Shown here: positions 44,150-56,095 of the stretch, one piece after another
Numbering within the stretch: position 1 is the stretch's first letter
How the letters are laid out: each line of letters opens with the position of its first letter
Origin: Lycorma delicatula
Taxonomy: Eukaryota > Arthropoda > Insecta > Hemiptera > Fulgoridae
Direction of reading: 5' to 3'
DNA length: 64,000 bases
NCBI RefSeq assembly: GCF_047948215.1
Contig: NC_134465.1
Coordinates: forward strand, 41,515,946 to 41,579,945
Notes under the pieces: model-generated
Database searches by the model: none
What the model was told of the DNA's origin: nothing
What the model saw: the letters and a program-made list of their open reading frames with translations, nothing else
Position numbers and translations under genes: made by a program

Positions 44150-44180
<31 letters not shown>

Positions 44181-44403
44181 TGACTGTAAAAGAAGTGCAG
44201 TCTTGTACAGTCTCAGGTCGATCATTCCTGAGGTGTGTAGTTAATTGAAATCCAACCACCAAAGAACATCGGCACCCACGATCTAGTATTCAAATCCGTT
44301 TAAGAGTAACTGCCTTTACTAGGATTTGAACCTTAGAACTATCGACTTCGAAATCAGCTTATTTACGATGACGAGTTTACCACTAGACCAACCCGGTGGA
44401 TTA
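44087..44403 (-). repeat. SINE-1 copy with internal TA microsatellite
   Basis: The tail (TTTTTCTATTTAGCTTCTG) is on the left and an intact head (CCACTAGACCAACCCGGTGG) on the right. A TA repeat has grown inside the body at about 44150-44174. Flanks AATGATGTATACT (44074-44086) and AATGATGTGTACT (44404-44416) are a 13-bp duplication with one difference, indicating some age. Confidence 0.88.
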
Positions 44404-44416
44404 AATGATGTGTACT

Positions 44417-46139
44417 GACCCCGTAGGGGAAGACATCCATCATGTGACAGTTCGACACGTCACCTCCTCCATAACTATCCATTACGGGCTATACCGGCAG
44501 TCATCTTCAAAAGCTCGGCGAAAGGCATCTCTCAGCCTCGTTCGTGCCTCAGTCAGTATGCCACCGACGCGAATGCCACATGCGATATTCCCTAGATATT
44601 TACCGCTGAATTTTAATTCTTGATTTTTATTTTTTATTTTAACTTCTTGAATTTTTTACTAAAAATTTTACCTACATTTCCTTTCAAAATATCTGCTTTT
44701 CGTTCAAATGCTTCTAAATTTTGAAAAGCATGTTAATTCAGTTTTTCTGTTTTTAAAGAATTCAAATATATCGTTTGGTTATCTATTTTCGACCGTTCGT
44801 GAAAGTTTCATAAAACATTTTTGTTAAAATTCTTTTTCTATTTTTAATATTTTTCTATTGTTGTTTTTGTTTAAATAACGGGAATCCTAAGGCTTTCGGG
44901 TTTAATTAATAAGGTATAACGACTTTTGATTCTCCCCACCAAAGAATTTCTCTCCCATCAAAGTTTTTTTTATTTTTTAATGATATATACTCTTAATATT
45001 GAGCAATATTCATTAAATATGCATATATTTTAATGATTAGATGAAATTATTTTGGAGAAACGAGAGTATAATTAAAAAGTTATGTAATATATTTTGAAAC
45101 ATAACATTTATTATAAACCATAATTGGGATTTCTTTTATCAGCACAACACAATTACTTATTTTACTGAACGATAATATACTACAGAATGAAATTTACTAA
45201 TTTGTTGACGTATTAAATTGAATTGAATAATCTTCCTCATCCTTACGTCGGTGACGTCATAGAAATTCACATAAATAAAAATCTAACAAACTCTACTCCA
45301 TTAACCATCATTAAAAATTGCGTCATTGTTGTTTATAATTTGTATATTTAACATTAATTAGACGAGGTTAACGAGCGAAGCGAGCGTGGGTTATGTTTAA
45401 GTTTCGTTGGTAGTACGATTCGTCATATATCGTTAAAAAATAAATAAAAAAATGTTGGGGGAAATTCCGAAAGAGTACCAATTTTTTGTTACAAGGGGGG
45501 TATGAAAATCAAAATTTACAAAACCTCGATTTAATAATCTTCCTTATATATAGCAATGTAAGTATACAGCCGTTAAAGTTAAAAATAAAATATATAATTA
45601 AATCAAAATTATTGCTTTGCGGTTAGCGACTGACAGAAATTTACACGCATAATTACATAAAACTTGCATGTTGTAATAAGGCATATACAGACACTGTCGG
45701 TTCGTGTATACATAGATAATTAATGAACTGCAATAAAGCGTACATAGGCACCATAAAATGTCGTGTTAACTGCACATTTCTTATTGCCTGCTTCGAGGGA
45801 TGAAAACTTAAGACATTTTTCAGGTCGATAAAAATGTTTTTATATTCTCTATTTTATTAAAATTTATTTATTTTAGATTAATAGAAGCCTTATCACAATT
45901 TAATGTAATACTGACGCATTTTTCTTATCGAGATTCAAATAAATGGAATTAATCGTCGCTGGTTTTCACGAGTGTTTACTTCTTGACTAAAATATTATTC
46001 ACATAGTGTTATGTTCGATTATAGTTGGGTTCAATTAAAGACACTGAATCAGGAATAGTCGGTCAGCGGTTACACAAGAGCAATTTTTTTTCAATACTTT
46101 CATAAAACTTATACTTTATTATAAGCTTTTATTTAACTT
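44417..46139. other. Mostly AT-rich, with a GC-richer patch
   Basis: At 44417-44605 base composition is more balanced and the minus strand reads GILTEARTRLRDAFRRAFEDDCRYSP in part, which I could not assign. A single copy of the GCGAGCGAAGCGAGCG motif lies at about 45372-45388. The remainder is AT-rich with nothing recognised. Confidence 0.4.
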
Positions 46140-46735
46140 GCTTTAGTTATAATCAAATCTTTTGATCTATCGTATGAAAATCAATGAAATTTGGTACACG
46201 TATGTAACTTCGATAACAATACAATACTACGGTGTTAGAATTTGGATATGACCCACCCCTACCCCAACAACACTATACCCCTACGCTAAATTCATGCATG
46301 TTGGTGAAAATTTTTATTTCTCATGAACTATCGTATGAAAATCAATGAAATTTGAAACACGTATGTAACTTCGATGTGTAAAACTAAATATTTTTACTTT
46401 TTTTTTAGTCTTAATAAACAAACAAAGCTTTTATTAACTCTCTTTAGGAATAATCAAATCTTACAACTGCTATATCTTTGGATCTATCGTATGAAAATCA
46501 ATGAAATTTGGTACACGTATGTAACTTCGATGACAATACAGCACTACGGTGTCGGAATTTGATTATGACTCACCCCCCACGCGCTACCCTTACGCTAAAT
46601 TCATACATTTAGTTGAAAATTTTCATTTCTTATGAACTATCGTATGAAAATGATTGAAATTTGAGACACGTATGTAACTTCAATGGGTAAAAATAAATAT
46701 TTTTACTTTTTTTTTAGTCTTAATAAACCAACAAA
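46140..46735 (+). repeat. Two-unit tandem repeat, period about 310-317 bp
   Basis: Units start near 46140 and 46456. Each has two internal copies of a segment of about 50 bp (CTATCGTATGAAAATCA, then ACACGTATGTAACTTC; at 46164, 46325, 46481 and 46634). Each also has a CCCCTAC..GCTAAATTCAT part and ends ATATTTTTACTTTTTTTTTA, GTCTTAATAAAC. The short open frames are not conserved, so I regard it as non-coding. Confidence 0.85.
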
Positions 46736-48819
46736 ATTGAACAAACAATAATATTCAGATATAAATATTATTAAGAATATTTTTTTTGGATGTAAAAAGT
46801 TTATTGTTCATTAAGACTAAAAAGTAAAAAATAAAAATAAAAAAATAAAATATATTTGATTATATTAAAAAATTACTTTTTAAAAAAGCTTTCATTTAAC
46901 TAATATTAATATTAACATTAATAAAAAAAGGAAACAAATTAGAAAAATCCTCTAAAAAGTAAAAAATAAGAATTAAATCAAATTGAGAATTTAAAAAAAA
47001 AAAATAATATATTAACAAATATAAAAATGAACTGAAAAGTAAAAAATAAATTATATAAATATCTAATAAATAACCAATACATAAAAAATAAATAAATTTA
47101 ATAATTATTAAATTTAAAATTAAAAGTATTGAAAATATTTAGTTAAATTAAAGCGTGGCGCAGTTTTTATAATTTATTTAAAATGACTGAAGACAAAAAA
47201 AATATATATATATATCACGTAGTATTTTGCAAGCTTTCTTTTTAATCGATATGTTTTTTAATGCTGCAAAATCGGACCCACTTTTCTTTTTTTTTACTGA
47301 ATATATTGATCTTTTTCGTAATCGTACTGTAAATATAGCTCGATTAAATCATTAATATTTAAAAAATCTATGTGGAATTTGAGATTAAAATTTTTGAAGC
47401 TTAAAGTCAGGAAATTATGCAAACCCTTTGATGTATTTTTATAAATTTAAAATACGATAGAACAAATGTTGATTTATACGACAGAACAGATCTATATTTT
47501 AATAAATTATCATACATGTAAATCATATAAAATCAATTATTTTTTTTTTTTTTGTAATAGTTGCTTCACTTTTCTGTACAAGATTCGAAATCTGGGGAAT
47601 TCCTGCTGAAATTTTACTCCGGTACCACGTAAAATGTTTTAAGAAATCGCAACAAAATGTTTTCATAGAGAAGTAATTCATCTGCAAAATTAATTTTTTA
47701 AAATATAAGGTATGTTAAGTAAACATCTTACGTATTTTAACTTCTCTCCTAAACCAGTTTACAATTCATATAACAATATAATTTATTGTAGTAGCCAATT
47801 ATTTTATGGTTTTTTTTTTAATTTTTAAAAGGCCAACATTAAAAATCAGTCCAATTATTAAATCTTTAATACTCAGGATAGAATGAAAATAAATAATTAG
47901 TACAGTATATCAGTATATAATAAACGACCGTTCCTGATTTAATAAATCTTAAGTCATCAGAGAAAAATGATTTATTATATATATATATATATATTAGTTA
48001 CATAACGGTTAAACCGAAAGCCGCAGGATTTTTTTAAAAGTAATTAAAAATTTCATTAGTTGCGTTGTATAATAAAACATAAGTTGTATTTAGCCCGCAT
48101 TCTTTACAGCCCATCACTCACAAAATATATTCGCTAATAACATAACATATACGGTATGTATAATATAACATAACGTGACAGGTTATAAATAAAAATAAGT
48201 AAGATTTAATTTTATTAAGTGAGGTACTTCTCAAACGTAAATAAGTCCAATATTTCAAAGGTTATTTCATTTTCAATCTAAATACGGTAAGATAAAAATT
48301 AAAGTTTGATTGTAAATCATTCTGTAATTCTTTCGCATTTCACGATATATTATTGCGTAACCCTATTCCGTGTTACATTTAATAAAAAAAAGCGTATGTA
48401 CCTTCCCTTTTTTCTTTACATTTAAATATTAAAGTTATTAAAATATTATGTTTATTTTTTATGAATTTATTTAAACGCTTTTATTTTGATACTTTTATAT
48501 TTTAAAGGCTGTAATATTACTTTTAATTCACGTTTTCTGTGCGTTTTTTCTTTTTTGTTCATCGCTCGGTCCATTTTAAATATTATTTTTACGTTAATTA
48601 TTTTAAAGAAAAACTGAATCGGCCAATTAGCTAAAAATTATTTATTTTAATCTCTAGACTAATCGTTTGAACATTATGCGACCGCTGAACTAATTTTAAT
48701 AATGATCTCCAAATAAATTTAATTAAATCCTGGGTTAGAATCAGACTATAAATTAACTTAAAATAATCCTTATCAAAGGGAGGTATATAGCCTATTTATA
48801 TATACTCTACACTATTATA
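46736..48819. other. Very AT-rich region, no gene seen
   Basis: Long A/T-rich tracts. At 47181-47202 a 14-base match to the exact 3' end of LINE-A (AAATGACTGAAGAC) is followed by A's. A TA repeat lies near 47977-47994. Nothing else was recognised. Confidence 0.5.
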
Positions 48820-49540
48820 TAAAGAGAAAGAGAGTTTTTGTTTGTTCGAGATAAACAAAAACTACTCGATCAATCACAACTAAATTTTTACCCGTGTTTC
48901 TTGGCAACTGAAAAGATTTTTAGATAAATTTATTTCATTTCAAAAATACATATATATTTCGTAATTGAGATTTACAATATGAAGTACAAACTTTAATGAA
49001 TTGAATTATAAATCTTTAACTATGTGTGAGCCGGGTTTGAACTGAACGATTCGAATCAATCGAATGAATACAATTACAAAAATAATAATTTAACGTTAAA
49101 TTTACGTTAAAAAAAATAATAATAATTTAAAAAAAATCTGTTTAATAATAACGGGCTTCCCGTGGGGACTGTGTGTGAGGCTAGATTGATGAGGTAAGCG
49201 AGCACCTCGGGGGAGGCTAGACCGATCATCACCACTAACCGATAACAAACAGGCTGCTCCTGGGGAGCTGTTTTCGGAGGTACAATGAGGTGCTCTTATA
49301 ATATATCTACAAAAATTCATCCGATTTTCAAAATTTAAACGGATTATTTATTAATAGGTTGAAGGCTAACTTTTTCACGCATCAGGTACACTCTTGTTCT
49401 AAGATGACGATTATTCGGAAATATATATAAACGTACAGAAGGAAGTAGAGCCCTCTGGGTAGATTTGCCTCTGGGATTCGCCTGGGCTGACTTGACTCCC
49501 GAGGGTGCAGATTGTGGGTAGATGGGCCGGTTAATATTAA
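48820..49540 (+). repeat. Dispersed repeat R3, copy 2
   Basis: It is the uninterrupted counterpart of 34380-36125. It carries GTTTTTGTTTGTTCG at 48834, the GAGCTGTTTT/GTGCTCTTATAATAT module at about 49265-49300, ATCAGGTACACTCT at 49381 and the GTAGAGCCCTCTGG tail. It lacks the LINE insertions. Confidence 0.65.
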
Positions 49541-49801
49541 AGACATTTTTAAATATTAGTATTTTTAATTTTAATCTTTTATTTTTTTTATTATAATTTG
49601 TTTTTAAATATAAAAATACTTTGAACAAGACGAATCGACCTAACGTAAAATTTAAAACAAAATTAAAAGACACTTGTATAATTAATAATCATAAACTACG
49701 ATAGATAAGGAAAATAAAACGAGGCGAAAATGTAATTTTCCAAATTATTCAATAAAATTGTTTGTATGTCAAAAATTATAATATATATATATATATTACA
49801 T

Positions 49802-50437
49802 TGTAGTAGAAAACAAAGATGGACCACTGAATGTGAAAATAGAAGGAGAAAAGATTATGGAGGTAGAAAATTTTGTTATTTGGGAAGTAGAATTACTAAA
49901 GATGGACGAAGCAGGAGCGATATAAAATGCCGAATAGCACAAGCTAAACGAGCCTTCAGTAAGAAATATAATTTGTTTACATGAAAAATTAATTAAAATG
50001 TCAGGAAAAGATTTTTGAAAGTGTATGTTTGGAGTATCGCTTTATATGGAAGTGAAACTTGGACGATCGGAGTATCTGAGAAGAAAAGATTAGAACCTTT
50101 TGAAATGTGGTGCTATAGGAGAATGTTAAAAATCAGATGGGTAGATAAAGTGACAAATGAAGAGGTATTGCGGCAAATAGATGAAGAAAGAAGCATTTGG
50201 AAAAATATAGTTAAAAGAAGAGACAGACTTATAGGCCACATCCTGGAATAGTCGCTTTAATATTGGAAGGACAGGTAGAAGGAAAAAATTCTGTATGCAG
50301 GCCACGTTTGGAATATGTAAAACAAATTGTTAGGGATGTAGGATGTAGAAGGTATACTGAAATGAAACGACTAGCACTAGATAGGGAATCTTGGAGAACT
50401 GCATCAAACCAGTCAAATGACTGAAGACAAAAAAAAA
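49802..50437 (+). mobile_element. 5'-truncated LINE-A with 9-bp target duplication
   Basis: It begins in the thumb region and ends with the hairpin and A tail. Frame 49820-49980 reads YLGSRITKDGRSRSDIKCRIAQAKRAFSKKYNLFT then a stop. Frame 50015-50251 reads VYVWSIALYGSETWT, RLEPFEMWCYRRMLKIRW and IGHIL, and a small deletion of the RHPG part shifts it before EGQVEGKNS. ATATTACAT flanks it (49793-49801 and 50438-50446). Confidence 0.9.
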
Positions 50438-50446
50438 ATATTACAT

Positions 50447-50962
50447 AAAAAAAAATAGAAAAATGTAAATTGAAACGGAAAAGAAAATAAATGAAATAAA
50501 AAGAAAAAAAATTGGGCAAAATCCGCACCACTTATAACTTCAAAATACCAAAAACATGTCAGTAATAAAAGTATTTTTAGTATTTCATATATTTGAAACA
50601 TTTGCGTGGATATATACATACTTAAAAGTTACATATAAACTTAACGAAACGTAAATAAATATATTCATGTGTTATATGATTGTGTGTGTGTGTTTGCACG
50701 CGCGTGCGTGCGTGCGTGCGTATTAAGCCAGCTTAGTTTATTACCTTTGGGTTTTTTAAGATTAGAATATCGTTTATTTATAGTTTTATATATATATATA
50801 AACAAGATTTATCTAAAACGTAAAGATTAATAAAAATAAATAAATAAATATAAATCTTAACGTCTTAAAAGACTTTTAAAGTTCTTATTATTAGAAAATG
50901 TTTTATTATTAAGGAATTATATAAACGTTTAACCTATTTTCAATTTAGATTATTTTATTCCG
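50447..50962. other. AT-rich spacer with a GT/GC microsatellite
   Basis: It contains a GTGTGT/GCGCGTGCGTGC repeat near 50683-50720 and A/T-rich sequence. No gene was seen. Confidence 0.55.
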
Positions 50963-51130
50963 TTAGTAACATTTAAATTTTTGCTCTTTAAATATCATTT
51001 TAAAATAAATAAATAATTTAATCTGTTCTAACTGTACGTGACAGTCATTATTATTATCTGTGATGGACGATTTTTTTACCGTTATTGTTTTTCCTCTTGC
51101 ACCACGAGCCAAAGAGTCTAATATTTTTAC
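50963..51130 (-). CDS. Possible exon of unknown gene (weak)
   Basis: On the minus strand a T-rich tract ends in ACACCAG, a good splice-acceptor shape, just before 51130. The following frame is open for about 56 codons: VKILDSLARGARGKTITVKK, then SSITDNNNDCHVQLEQIK, then an AT-driven LFIYFKMIF stretch to a stop at 50963. The first 38 residues have a more ordinary composition than neighbouring frames, and the segment is not repeated elsewhere in the window. I do not recognise the protein, no donor site is convincing and no neighbouring exon was found, so chance is a real alternative. Confidence 0.2.
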   Translation of the reverse strand, partial: VKILDSLARGARGKTITVKKSSITDNNNDCHVQLEQIKLFIYFKMIFKEQKFKCY

Positions 51131-51329
51131 CTGGTGTAAAAAAAAAAGATAAATATAAATTATTTGAACTAACACTGGATATCAGAAATTCAGATAAGTA
51201 GCGTCCATTTTAAGTATGATATAATGGAGAGTTTATTAAAAAAAAGTTACGAAGAATTTTAAACGGAAAACTCTTCCTTGATTTTTGACTGCATTAAAAA
51301 TACTATGTCGAGATGTTTAAAATCTTCGC

Positions 51330-52490
51330 ATTTTTACTTTCCCGTCTAGATAGCGTTACAGTTATAGAAGGGAAAGCATTGCAATCGGTCCGATTTGCGA
51401 TTTTCACCGGAACCCATTTTGACAACTAAGGAACACAAAAATAACCGGATGGAAATTTTCCGGAAGTTAATGTACGCGTGTGTGTGTGTACGGTGACGGC
51501 CTCTAAATCATCTTATATCTCCAGAACTACTTAGACCGATTTTCACCAAACTCGGTCAGATTACTTCATGTAAGGCAATGATACCGTTAAATTTCCAACT
51601 TAAAAGGGTTAAGGGGTGAGGTTATACAGCAAGGTCACCCTCAGTATCTCGTGATTTCGCCTAATTAAGGTCATGTTTTTTCTCAGGCGCATAACGATTA
51701 AAAAATAACAATATTTGCAAAAAAACAAATTTTGAAAAATCGCATCCCCACCCGAAAAAAATGCTGTTGTAGTCGTCTGCTATGTTTTGACGTCACAGGT
51801 TAGAAGTAGAATTAAATAAATGAATAATATTTAAATTGTAAAAACGTAATTCGAACTGGATCGGCAGGTCGACTTGGTATATGGTGCGTTAAGTCTCACG
51901 AAAAACGCGTACGCGTACCGTACAGTCGAAACTTATTCCAACTTACATTAGTTTAGTTACTGCCGACCGTCGCCGCTAGTATTGTTACACCCGCGTAAAT
52001 TAAATACGTTATGCGCGCGCGCTTTAGTTAGAATCATTGAATCCACCGGGTTGGTCTAGTGGTGAACGCGTCTTCCCAAATCAGCTGATTTGGAAGTCGA
52101 GAGTTCCAGCGTTCAAGTCCTAGTAAAGCCAGTTATTTTTACTCGGATTTGAATACTAGATCATGGATATCGGTGTTCTTTAGTAGTTGGATTTCAATTA
52201 ACCACACATCTTAGAAATGGTCGAACTGAGAATGTACAAGAGACTACACTTCATTTACACTCATACATTTCATCCTCATTCATCCTCTGAACGGTAGTTA
52301 CCGGAGGCTAAACAGGAAAAAGAAAAGAAGAGAAAGTTAGAATCATTGAATTAAACGAAAAAATATTATATTTCAATAAAATTATTAAATTAAGCTCTGT
52401 GTAAGCCGTGCATCAGAAATAACTCACAGTTGTTGGTTGTTTTCCGCGTGACGTGAAAGTCCTACAATTGTGTTGTCAGGTTTTTCCAGT
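51330..52490 (-). repeat. Composite repeat R1, copy 3, with a SINE inside
   Basis: It is a full-length minus-oriented copy, from CATTTTTACTTTCCCG (GAAGGGAAAG end) to TTGTGTTGTCAGG. The tRNA-like core near 51850-51905 is more degenerate than in copy 2. SINE-1 (52042-52335) sits in it. Confidence 0.8.
52042..52335 (+). repeat. SINE-1 copy, full length, 15-bp target duplication
   Basis: It has an A box TGGTCTAGTGG (52052-52062) and B box GTTCAAGTCC (52111-52120), and its body and tail are like those at 25302 and 43317. GTTAGAATCATTGAA flanks it perfectly (52027-52041 and 52336-52350). The R1 copy at 15830 shows the site before insertion. At 294 bp it can serve as the family reference. Confidence 0.96.
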
Positions 52491-53933
52491 ACGATTGGCA
52501 TCTTCATTATTTTAGATGTAAAGCTTTAATTTTTTACAAAATTTTCGGATACAACAAATAATTCTACGATATTTTTACTCTTCGACATTTTCCTCCAAGT
52601 GCAACCGTTCAGAAGGTAAAATGGACAGGGCTCCAAGTCGGGAAACAAATGTAGCTGTTAATTTAATTTTTCCTTTGCCGATTATAGCGATATATGCTGG
52701 TGTAGAAGTTATAGCTATATAGGAAAGTATGTAGATCGGTAAAAAAAAATCATAATCAACTGGTTTTTGAAAGTTTTAAGTTTGTACCTTTTGAGGTATG
52801 ACATCTTTTCATACGCTACTAATTTCCACTTGGCTATTGACTGTAGCTACGAATGCCAGCTCTTTCATTAAAAAAAAAATGTTAATCATTTAAATAAATT
52901 TTAAATAATCCGCAAACAAAATTTATTCCAGTGTTTCCAAGTCCAAAAAATCTATTTTTGTCAGACGGACGTATGTTGGCCTGTAATCGGTCTTATAACT
53001 CTGGACCCCGCCGATCAATTTTCTTCAAACTTGGTATACAGGTACTAACTTCGTGGGGAAAAAATATATTACATTTTCGCAAAACCTGAAAAAAGGGATG
53101 GGGATGTTTTGGCCGAAATTAAATTCATATTTTTACCGGGGCACTTAAGTAAAAGGTTTTTCTTATAAAAGTTGAAGTTTTTTTATCGAGATCACAAATT
53201 ACCAAAAAGTTTTATTTAATATTCATCCCCCTCCCCGAAAAATGGCTTTATGATATATTAGCTGTACCTTCCTTATGAAAAGGAGTTAATAGGAGGTTTT
53301 TGCATCTATATTTTCTAAATCAGGGTACCCATCCCTATCCAATGATCTGTGGTAATAGAAAGTATTTTTTATTTTAAAAAAGATGATTATTTTAAATTTA
53401 AATTCGCCTCTTATTTTAAATTTAAATTCGCCTCGCAAATTACCTGTTGAATTTAAAATGTAAAAATGTTAATTTTTTGAGAGTATTTAGTCTTAAGCAT
53501 TTCTTTAAAAAAAATTAGCGAAACATTTTCACCCCTTCTAGAAAATTATAACTCTGTTTACTTATCTAGAATTATTAAAATATCTTTGAATTTTTTAACG
53601 GTTTTAAAAACGGTCATTTCTTTAAATTTATTATCACCATTTAGGAATTATTTTTTTTAAATATTAATTTCACCCGAATTTTTTCCCTTGATGTATTGAA
53701 ACCTCGAAAATAAAATAAAAAGATTCGCAATTTCTAATTTTTAATGATTAAAAGGTTTTTTTTTAAACAAAACGTAATAATATCCCTCCTCCGCTGGTGC
53801 ATGAGCCCCGAAGTTTTCAAAAATTTGAAAACGTATTCTTCGAAATTGTGATGATAATATATTAATATTAATAGTTTCGGTTATTGCTTCATTTTTATCT
53901 AGCATCTTAGCTTTAAAAATATAAAAAAATGAA
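52491..53933. other. Unclassified region, AT-rich in its second half
   Basis: At 52940-53340 a segment with phrases such as CTGGACCCCGCCGATCAATT and TTCTTCAAACTTGGTATACA resembles dispersed insect repeat ends, but no second copy is in the window. A perfect 24-bp tandem duplication lies at 53387-53434. No gene was seen. Confidence 0.45.
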
Positions 53934-53935
53934 TA

Positions 53936-55241
53936 CGAAGTGTGTGAGAAAAGTAATGAGACTGACTGTTTACTTACCAAAGTTTTTATTTTTTTCAAAC
54001 AACAATATTATCCCCCTTCAAAGTAGTTCCCTTGGGCAGTTATACACCGGCGGAGTCGTTCCCACTCCTGGTAGCAGGGGTAGAAGGCTTCAACTGGTAG
54101 AGCTTTTAACTGGTTGGTCACAGTCTTTTGAATGTTCTCCAGAGTTCCAAAATGACGTCCTTTTAAGAGATGTTTCATATTCGGGAAAAGGAAAAAGTCA
54201 AAAGAACTCAAATCAGGTGAATAGGGGGTTTGAGGAACTGCAGGATTGCGTTTTGAGGTCAAATATTCCCTGATGGCCGTGTGACACGGGGCATTGTCAC
54301 GATGAAGCATCCACTTGTCTGCAATGTCTGGTCTCACCCGAATCACTCTTTTCCTTAGCCTTTCAAGGACACCTTTGTAAAACACTTGGTTGACAGTTTG
54401 TCCTGGAGGAACAAATTCTTTATGCACGATACCCCTACTGTCGAAAAAGCAAATCGGCGCGGTTTTGATCTTTCATTTGCTCATTCGACATTTTTTCGGT
54501 CGAGGAAGTGTGCCACTCTTCTCTTTGCGCTTTGTTTCAGGATCGTACTCAAATATTCAGAATTTATCGCCTGCGATCACACGATTGAAGAATTCTTGGT
54601 CATTTTCAATCTTCTCAAGAATATCAATGCACACGTTTCTTCGATTGTCCTTCTGTTCCGTTGTGAGGTTTTCGGCACCAATTTCGCACAAATCTTTCGC
54701 ATGTCTAAATCGTCTGTCAAAATTTGATGTACGGTGAAAGTGTTTAAATTTAACTATTCACTCATCATCCTTATTGTTAAATGACGGTCTATTCTTACAA
54801 GAATCCTCACACGCTCAATGTTTTCGTCAGATTTTGAAGTTGAAGATCTCCTTGAGATAGGTTGATCTTCAACGTGTTCTTGGCCTTCCAAAATTGATTT
54901 GTCCCAGCGGAAAACTTGTGCTCTTGATAAACAATGTTTCCCATAGGCCTGTTTCAACATTTCAAAGGTCGCACTCGCCGATTCCCCAAGTTTAACACAA
55001 AACTTGATTGCACAATGTCGCTCTAAATTCCGATGCTCCCGTTTCGTAACTTAACTTCACAGATGGCGCTGTGTTTTCTGAACAAAAAAAAAATAAAAAA
55101 TACTGTGTTGTCTGAACGGAGTTGAAACTCGTACTGAGCATGTGGAAGGGATGAGCAAACCGGTCTAGCACAGACCGGTAGACACAGCGTTGCCAGATCG
55201 TCGCACTGTTATCAATCTCATTACTTTTCTTGCATACCTCG
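53936..55241 (-). mobile_element. Mariner element, relative of the 3-kb copy
   Basis: Inverted ends CGAAGTGTGTGAGAAAAGTA and CGAGGTATGCAAGAAAAGTA are flanked by TA (53934-53935 and 55242-55243). Its length is 1306 bp. Where the copy at 3042 has the inverted duplication, this copy keeps the simple sequence (minus strand GGAATTTAGAGCGACATTG), so it shows the ancestral state. Confidence 0.93.
54008..55041 (-). pseudogene. Broken mariner transposase
   Basis: The start codon position (55039-55041) reads CGG instead of ATG. The N-terminal helix-turn-helix frame 54754-54960 reads LKQAYGKHCLSRAQVFRW, VEDQPISRRSSTSKSDENIERVRI and DRHLTIRMMSE, then a stop. The middle is frame-shifted: the first catalytic Asp block is VIAGDKF followed by a stop where GDESW is expected, so Asp remains but its neighbours are lost. 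Frame 54008-54427 is the intact C-terminal half: VPPGQTVNQVFYKGVLERL, second Asp in MLHRDNAPCH, third in YSPDLSSFDFFLFP, ending AQGNYFEGG. The order and spacing agree with DD34D mariners. Confidence 0.92.
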
Positions 55242-55243
55242 TA

Positions 55244-56095
55244 TAATCAAAATTGGTTTAAATCTATACTCAATTCATTGATTTAAATAATTTAATTTGT
55301 AGACTTGAAAGTTATGCGATTCATTGTCGTCCTTTTTAAAATGAAATTTATAACATTTTCGGATACAACACATAATTTTTGAACATTTTCCCCAAACACA
55401 ATTGTTCAGCGTGACACCTCACCGCCAGTCATACCACCTACAAGTAACTAACTATAAGTTGAACCTAAGCTGATAGGGTAATTTTACTATTTTGTTAATA
55501 ATTTCTATGTATCTGTATTGTCGTAATATTTCATTATTTTAATTAACTTTTTACAACTATTTCGTGTTAGAAATTTTACAACATTTTAAAATAGTAACCA
55601 AATTTTGTAATAATCTCGTTATTGTAGTAAATAAATGCAAAAAACGCAACATCGACAAAAAAGTTACTTTTTATTTCAATTTGTGAAAATAAATTATTAT
55701 TAATTAAATGAAGTAATAAATTTTTGTTCATTATAATTTAAGAAAAAAAAAATTATTACTTTAGATAATGCAAAAAAAAAAATACCGGCAAATATCACTT
55801 TAATTTCAATTTTTTTTTTCGCGCAGTGTAATTTATAATCGTTCTAATTTACCGGAACCATAAGTAAATTTGAATACAAAAACACGCAAATAATTTATAC
55901 AACGATAAGTCCTAAGTTCAAAACATAAAAAGCAAAGAAAACACCAAAAAATTATCTTATCAATTCAACAAAAAAAACTAATAAAAGAAACACTGAAACA
56001 GATCAAAGAATTAACTAAAGTAACTAGCGAAACGAAATGAAGAATCTTAACGAAACATAACCAATTTATATACGACACGCTAGTATAGCTGATTC
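55244..56095. other. AT-rich spacer, nothing recognised
   Basis: AT-rich with A/T runs. It may include the 3' untranslated part of the LINE that follows on the minus strand, but no poly(A) end could be fixed. Confidence 0.45.

Noticed and set aside
44417..44605. GC-richer patch with a possible LRDAFRRAFED coding remnant
   Set aside because: Too short and isolated to assign to a family, so it was kept only as a note in the regional description.
46140..46735. CRISPR-like array
   Set aside because: The repeats are few, long and imperfect with unequal spacers, and the genome is clearly eukaryotic.
54386..54737. Overlapping plus-strand frames of 113-115 codons
   Set aside because: Shadows of the minus-strand mariner transposase.
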